Below, piece by piece: positions 32,895 to 36,616 of a stretch of 36,616 bases of DNA. This DNA is from Allobosea sp. Leaf344 (GTDB lineage Bacteria > Pseudomonadota > Alphaproteobacteria > Rhizobiales > Beijerinckiaceae), in assembly GCF_001426225.1 (NCBI RefSeq), contig NZ_LMRT01000001.1, positions 554,437-591,052 on the forward strand, written 5' to 3'. Under the pieces are notes generated by a model. It was not told the DNA's origin. It did not search any database and was given only the letters and a program-made list of their open reading frames with translations. Position 1 is the stretch's first letter, and every line of letters begins with the position of its first letter. Both the position numbers and the translations under genes were made by a program.

Positions 32895-33836
32895 ATGCTG
32901 AAAGCCCTGCTGTCTCTCGCCCTCGCTCTGTCCATGGCCGGCTCCGCCCAGGCGCAGGACAGGCTGAGCCTGATCCTCGACTGGTTCGTCAATCCCGATC
33001 ACGGCCCGATCATCATCGCCAAGGAGCGCGGCTTCTTCAAACAGATGGGGCTCGAGGTCGAGATCGTCGCGCCGGCCAATCCGACCGACCCGCCCAAAAT
33101 GGTCGCCGCCGGCCGCGCCGACCTCGCCGTCTCCTACCAGCCGCAGCTGCATCTCAACCTGCATCAGGGTATGGAGCTGATCCGCGTCGGCACGCTGGTC
33201 TCCACCCCCCTGACCTGCCTCGTCACTCTGGCGGACGGGCCGGTGAAGCGGATCGCCGATCTCGCCGGCCGCAAGGTCGGCTTCGCCGTGGCGGGCGTGC
33301 AGGAGGTGCTGCTGGAGGCGATGCTGCGCCATAATGGCGTGGCGCCGGACGCGGTCGAGAAGGTCAATATCGGGTTTTCGATCTCGCCCGCGCTGATGAG
33401 CGGGCAGGTCGCCGGGGTGATCGGCGCCTTCCGCAATTTCGAGCTCAACCAGCTGGCGATCGAGGGCAGGACCGGCCGCTGCTTCTACCCAGAGAGCGAA
33501 GGCGTGCCGGCCTATGACGAGCTGATCTACGTCGCCAATCCCCGCACCATGAACAAGGACAGGCTGCGCCGCTTCATGGCCGCGACCGAGTTGGCCGCGC
33601 AGTTCATCCTCAACAACCCGGCCGAGAGCTGGACGATCTTCGCCGGCACCTCGAGCGAGCTGCGCAACGAACTGAACGAACGCGCCTGGCGCGACACCTA
33701 TCCCCGCTTCGCGACGCGGCCGGCGGCGATGGATCATGGCCGCTACGCCGCCTTCGACGCCTTCCTGCTGAAGATGGGGGCGGTACCCGGCGCGACCCCC
33801 GTCTCGAAACTGACCATGGACGTCACCGCGCCGTGA
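32895..33836 (+). CDS. thiY: ABC transporter substrate-binding protein, ThiY-like
   Basis: A 313-aa periplasmic receptor of the NMT1/ThiY family. A Sec signal (1-20, ending AQA-Q) is followed by LSLILDWFVNPDHGPIIIAKERGFF, VAPANPTDPPKMVAAGRADLAVSYQPQL and VGTLVSTPLTCLV, the pattern of receptors for the thiamin pyrimidine precursor FAMP. Its stop codon overlaps the GTG of the ATPase gene. GGGGAG stands about 5 bases before ATG. I looked for a TPP riboswitch in the 89-base leader and saw none. A taurine/nitrate-like substrate is a weaker alternative. Confidence 0.85.
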   Translation: MLKALLSLALALSMAGSAQAQDRLSLILDWFVNPDHGPIIIAKERGFFKQMGLEVEIVAPANPTDPPKMVAAGRADLAVSYQPQLHLNLHQGMELIRVGTLVSTPLTCLVTLADGPVKRIADLAGRKVGFAVAGVQEVLLEAMLRHNGVAPDAVEKVNIGFSISPALMSGQVAGVIGAFRNFELNQLAIEGRTGRCFYPESEGVPAYDELIYVANPRTMNKDRLRRFMAATELAAQFILNNPAESWTIFAGTSSELRNELNERAWRDTYPRFATRPAAMDHGRYAAFDAFLLKMGAVPGATPVSKLTMDVTAP

Positions 33837-34591
33837 ACAAGCGCGCCCCCGGCCCGGGCGCACCGGGCATCGCGGCGCCGGGGATCGTCATCGCCGGAGA
33901 GGCGCGGCTGGACGGGGCGCCCCTCTTCCCGCCGCTGCGGCTGGAGCTGGAGCCCGGCCGCTGGACCAGCCTGCTCGGCGCTTCCGGCGTCGGCAAGACG
34001 ACGCTGCTGCGGCTGATCGCCGGGCTGGAGACCGGCGCGACCTTCTCCGGCAGCGTCAGCGCCGGCGACGGCGCGGAGTTGGCCGGCCGCATCGCCTTCA
34101 TGGGCCAGAGCGACCTGCTCGCACCCTGGCTCGACCTGATCGGCAATGTCACCATGGGTGCGAGGCTGCGCGGCGAGACGCCGGATCGCGACCGGGCGCG
34201 CGCCATCCTCGCCAGCGTCGGGCTGAGCGGGCTGGAGGCCAGGCGGCCGCATACGCTGTCGGGCGGCCAGCGCCAGCGCGCCTCGCTGGCGCGGACGCTG
34301 ATGGAGGACCGGCCGGTGGTCCTGCTCGACGAGCCCTTCTCCTCGCTCGACGCCCGCATGCGCGCCGAGATGCAGGAGCTGGCCGCCGAGCGGCTGCGGG
34401 GCCGGACGACCCTGCTCGTCACGCATGATCCGGGGGAAGCGGCACGGCTCAGCGACAGGGCCTTCCTGCTCACCGCTGCGGGCCTCGAGGAGCTGCCCCT
34501 GCCCGAGAGGCCGCCGGTGCGGGACGTCGAGGATGCGCAGACACTTTCGGCCCAGGCCGCGATGTATCGCCGGCTGCGGGGCCAGCCATGA
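33833..34591 (+). CDS. thiZ: ABC transporter ATPase, ThiZ-like
   Basis: A 252-aa ATPase with Walker A GASGVGKTT (49-57), the signature LSGGQRQRASLAR and Walker B VVLLDEP, followed by SSLDA and the switch His in LLVTHD. It powers the neighbouring permease. It starts with GTG overlapping the ThiY-like stop (GTGA) and ends in an ATGA overlap with the permease gene, so translation is coupled through all three genes. The first ~20 residues are Gly/Pro/Ala-rich and not conserved in the family. Confidence 0.9.
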   Translation: MNKRAPGPGAPGIAAPGIVIAGEARLDGAPLFPPLRLELEPGRWTSLLGASGVGKTTLLRLIAGLETGATFSGSVSAGDGAELAGRIAFMGQSDLLAPWLDLIGNVTMGARLRGETPDRDRARAILASVGLSGLEARRPHTLSGGQRQRASLARTLMEDRPVVLLDEPFSSLDARMRAEMQELAAERLRGRTTLLVTHDPGEAARLSDRAFLLTAAGLEELPLPERPPVRDVEDAQTLSAQAAMYRRLRGQP

Positions 34592-35349
34592 GCCGGCGCA
34601 CCGCCGCGATCGGGCGCGGCCTGCTGGCCTTCGGCTTCGGGCTGGCGCTGTGGCAGGGCGTGGTCTGGGCGACGGCTGCGCCGGCCTTCATCCTGCCGGG
34701 GCCCGAGCGCGTGGCGATGCGGCTCTGGCAGTCGCGGGCGCTGATCGCCGAGAATGCGCTGATCACCTTCGCCGAGATCCTGGTCGGGCTCCTGCTCGGC
34801 GTGGCGCTCGGCGTCGCCACGGGGCTGCAGCTCGCCATGTCGCGGCTGGCGCGGCTGCTCCTGCAACCGGTGCTGGTCTTCGCCCAGGCCGTGCCGGTCT
34901 TCGCTCTGGCGCCGATCCTGACGCTCTGGCTCGGCTATGGCTTCGCCTCGAAGATCGTGATGGTGACGCTGATCATTTCGTTCCCGGTCGCCGCCGCCTT
35001 CTTCGACGGTCTGCTGCGCACGCCGCAGGGGCATCTCGACCTGGCCCGCGTGATGCAGGCGCGGCCCTTGCGGCTGGTGTTCCAGCTCAGGGTGCCGCAT
35101 GCGATGCCGTCGCTGGCGACGGGGCTGCGGCTCGCGGCGGTCTATGCGCCGCTCGGCGCGGTGATCGGCGAATGGGTCGGCGCCTCCCGCGGCCTCGGCC
35201 ATCTGATGCTGCTGGCGAATGGGCGCGGCCAGACCGATCTGATGTTCGCGAGCCTGGTCGTGCTCGCGGCCTTCACCATCCTCCTGCACCGTCTGGTGGA
35301 TGGGCTGGGGACGGCGCTGACACGGCGCTTCACCGAGCCGCTGGGCTGA
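34588..35349 (+). CDS. thiX: ABC transporter permease, ThiX-like
   Basis: A 253-aa inner-membrane permease of the binding-protein-dependent type with about six helices. The coupling-helix region (ALGVATG...; GAVIGEWVGASRGLGHLML) carries the E-x-x-x-x-x-x-G-L-G motif of the nitrate/taurine/ThiX group. It overlaps the ATPase gene by 4 bases (ATGA). A rho-independent terminator directly follows, closing the operon. The pyrimidine-precursor role is inferred from its receptor. Confidence 0.9.
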   Translation: MSRRTAAIGRGLLAFGFGLALWQGVVWATAAPAFILPGPERVAMRLWQSRALIAENALITFAEILVGLLLGVALGVATGLQLAMSRLARLLLQPVLVFAQAVPVFALAPILTLWLGYGFASKIVMVTLIISFPVAAAFFDGLLRTPQGHLDLARVMQARPLRLVFQLRVPHAMPSLATGLRLAAVYAPLGAVIGEWVGASRGLGHLMLLANGRGQTDLMFASLVVLAAFTILLHRLVDGLGTALTRRFTEPLG

Positions 35350-35352
35350 AGC

Positions 35353-35377
35353 CGGGGGCGGAAAATCCCCGATTTTT
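35353..35377 (+). terminator. rho-independent terminator of the ThiYZX operon
   Basis: CGGGG (35353-35357) pairs with CCCCG (35367-35371) around a 9-base loop and is followed by A and five T (35373-35377). It stands 3 bases after the permease stop. It is the only clear stem-plus-T-tract terminator I found in the window. Confidence 0.75.
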
Positions 35378-35466
35378 CAGGACTTCGCCGGCAAAGCGCC
35401 GATTGGCGGCATTTTACACGATCGGATTCATCGCTCCGTAAGGTCAGCCACCTATGGATCGACGCC

Positions 35467-36108
35467 ATGCAGAGGCTGCACGACATCAAGGTGCCCAACA
35501 AGCGGCTTCACCGGCGCCTGCCGCTGAAGCTGGAGGGCCGCTATCGCTGGCCGGGCTGCAGCCCCGTGCCCTGCGAGACGATCGACATCTCGCTCGGCGG
35601 CGTGCTGGTCCAGGGACAGACCATGCCGCGCGAGGGCCAGGGCATCCTCCTGCAACTGCCCGATTTCGGCCCGGTCTCCGGCACCGCCGTGCGCATCCAG
35701 CGTGACCGTTTCGCCATGGCGATGACCGCGACGGTGCGCCAGCGGGACTGGCTCGCTTCGGTGCTGACCTGGCACGGCAATCGCTCGGCGCTCGGCCTCG
35801 CCGAATTGCGGAAGGCGGCGCGGCTCGCGCCGGATCATGCGCTGGGCCGCCTGTCGCGGCCGGATGGCTGGAGCTGCTCGGCCCGGATCATCGACCTGTC
35901 GGCGACGGGCGTCGCCGTCCAGCTGGGCCATGAGCTGCCTTTGGGAACGCCGATCTGCATCGGTGACCGCACGGGCCGGGTCGTCAGGACCCTGCCGAAG
36001 GGCTGCGCCATCGCCTTCGACCGGCCCCTGACCGCGCCTGAATTCAGCCTGGCCCTGAAAGCCGGTTTAGTCGCTTCCGGGCCGGGTCCTACCGGACTGG
36101 CGCCCTGA
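35467..36108 (+). CDS. tandem PilZ-domain protein
   Basis: A 213-aa cytosolic protein with two PilZ-like units, each with both parts of the c-di-GMP motif. The first has R13-x-x-x-R17 and D40-x-S42-x-x-G45 (DISLGG). The second has R115-x-x-x-R119 and D143-x-S145-x-x-G148 (DLSATG). The R-to-D spacings (23 and 24) match each other, which supports duplication. No enzymatic or membrane part is attached, so it would be a c-di-GMP effector acting on a partner. It converges on the DUF465 gene with a 7-base gap. The chemoreceptor nearby makes motility a possible target, by inference only. Confidence 0.85.
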   Translation: MQRLHDIKVPNKRLHRRLPLKLEGRYRWPGCSPVPCETIDISLGGVLVQGQTMPREGQGILLQLPDFGPVSGTAVRIQRDRFAMAMTATVRQRDWLASVLTWHGNRSALGLAELRKAARLAPDHALGRLSRPDGWSCSARIIDLSATGVAVQLGHELPLGTPICIGDRTGRVVRTLPKGCAIAFDRPLTAPEFSLALKAGLVASGPGPTGLAP

Positions 36109-36115
36109 GGGCGTC

Positions 36116-36367
36116 TCAGCCGGCCTTGCGCGCCGCGGCCAGGGCCGCCGCGATCTGATCCTTCAGGAAGAGGCGCTGGCGCCGCATCTGGGCCTCGCGC
36201 TCCTCGGACGCCGCCTCGACCCGCGTCTCGACGCGGTGGAGATCGCGGTTGAGATCGTGATATTCCTCGGCCAGCCGCTCGAAATGCCGGTCGGAGGCCC
36301 GCAGCCATTGGATCAGCTCGGCCTGTTCCGGGAATTCCGAGACGAGATCATGGGGGACATGCGACAT
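36116..36367 (-). CDS. YdcH-family (DUF465) small helical protein
   Basis: An 83-aa protein starting MSHVPHDLVSEFPEQ. It has the DUF465/YdcH pattern: a short N-terminal motif (HDLVSEFPE...I..L..SD.HF..L..EY..L) and a long charged helix (NRDLHRVETRVEAASEEREAQMRRQRL..KDQIAAAL). The function of the family is not established. ATG 36367 is chosen because AGGAA stands about 7 bases before it; a 7-codon longer form from 36388 exists. Confidence 0.9.
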   Translation of the reverse strand: MSHVPHDLVSEFPEQAELIQWLRASDRHFERLAEEYHDLNRDLHRVETRVEAASEEREAQMRRQRLFLKDQIAAALAAARKAG

Positions 36368-36504
36368 GACGGGTTCCTGGCCTTGCATCGTGGTGAAGTC
36401 ACCATGAGCCGCCAGCCGACCGCCCCGCCTTGACCTGCCTCAATTGCAGCTGCGTCCCGCCGGACGCTGATCCGCGACAGGCCGCGCGGCGGCCCTCGCG
36501 GGAG

Positions 36505-36538
36505 CCGGCGGGAGGGGCCTTGCGCCCCGCCCCGCCGG
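36505..36538 (-). terminator. long stem-loop after the chemoreceptor gene
   Basis: CCGGCGGG pairs with CCCGCCGG, and inside it GGGGC pairs with GCCCC around a CTTGC loop, a stem of about 13 bp with small internal mismatches. It lies 8 bases after the chemoreceptor stop on the minus strand and has no T tract. The rest of 36368-36546 shows no gene. Confidence 0.5.
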
Positions 36539-36546
36539 TGCTCGCC

Positions 36547-36616
36547 TCAGAACTCTTCCCAGCCGGCGTCGCCGCCGCGGCTGTTGGCGACTTTCTTGGC
36601 CGGGGTGAAGGCGGTC
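36547..36616 (-). CDS. C-terminus of a methyl-accepting chemotaxis protein (partial)
   Basis: The last 22 complete codons of a gene entering from the right edge. They read TAFTPAKKVANSRGGDAGWEEF and stop. The final GWEEF is the C-terminal tether pentapeptide (like NWETF in enteric receptors) that binds CheR/CheB in chemoreceptors, preceded by the usual flexible Ala/Gly/Lys-rich linker. The call rests on this tail only; the rest of the gene lies outside the window. Confidence 0.65.
   Translation of the reverse strand, partial: TAFTPAKKVANSRGGDAGWEEF

Overview
The window is GC-rich chromosomal DNA from an alphaproteobacterium, most likely a Hyphomicrobiales (Rhizobiales) member of the Bosea/Methylobacterium kind. 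This rests on protein style (DUF1476/ATP-synthase zeta-like protein, HWE-family histidine kinase, AerR/PpaA-like B12 protein, chemoreceptor tail GWEEF) and on a sequence resembling an EcfG general-stress promoter. The genus is inferred, not shown. No tRNA, rRNA, CRISPR array, intact insertion sequence or phage gene is visible. Genes are densely packed, with no gene-free stretch over 300 bases.

Layout. (1) 45-5455: a type I secretion unit made of a candidate secreted protein with six copies of an unfamiliar 25-residue repeat, a PrtD-type ABC exporter with a Gly-rich N-terminal extension, and an HlyD-type adaptor; no TolC gene is seen. (2) 5617-6339 (-): a zinc-ribbon protein that looks like the DNA-binding front half of an IS1595-type transposase without its catalytic domain. 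(3) 6529-12896: a LacI-type regulator divergent from a TRAP transporter (DctP plus fused DctQM) and two Gfo/Idh/MocA dehydrogenases, with two related operator-like sites between the divergent genes; this reads as a regulated uptake and oxidation operon for a sugar or sugar acid. (4) 13031-18139: ilvD, an SLC13-type carrier with TrkA-C domains, a candidate 34-codon ORF and a CPA1-type antiporter.

(5) 18259-20985: an Lrp/AsnC regulator divergent from a saccharopine-dehydrogenase-like enzyme and an aspartoacylase/succinylglutamate-desuccinylase-like enzyme, probably amino-acid catabolism. (6) 21001-25563: Tat-exported OpgG/OpgD glucan protein, M29 aminopeptidase and SelO pseudokinase. (7) 25659-28262: an HWE histidine kinase, a 53-aa membrane protein and a YciE/F-like (DUF892) ferritin-like protein with an EcfG-type promoter. 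(8) 28338-31337: KDGal kinase, KDPGal aldolase and an amidase.

(9) 31347-32805: a DUF1476 (zeta-like) gene broken by one amber codon, divergent from an AerR/PpaA-like B12-binding protein. (10) 32895-35377: a ThiY-ThiZ-ThiX-like ABC transporter for a thiamin pyrimidine precursor, with overlapping genes and a good intrinsic terminator. (11) 35467-36616: a tandem PilZ protein, a YdcH/DUF465 protein and the last codons of a chemoreceptor. The strongest candidates for something new are the repeat-containing type I substrate, the transposase-derived zinc-ribbon protein, and the amber-interrupted zeta paralogue.
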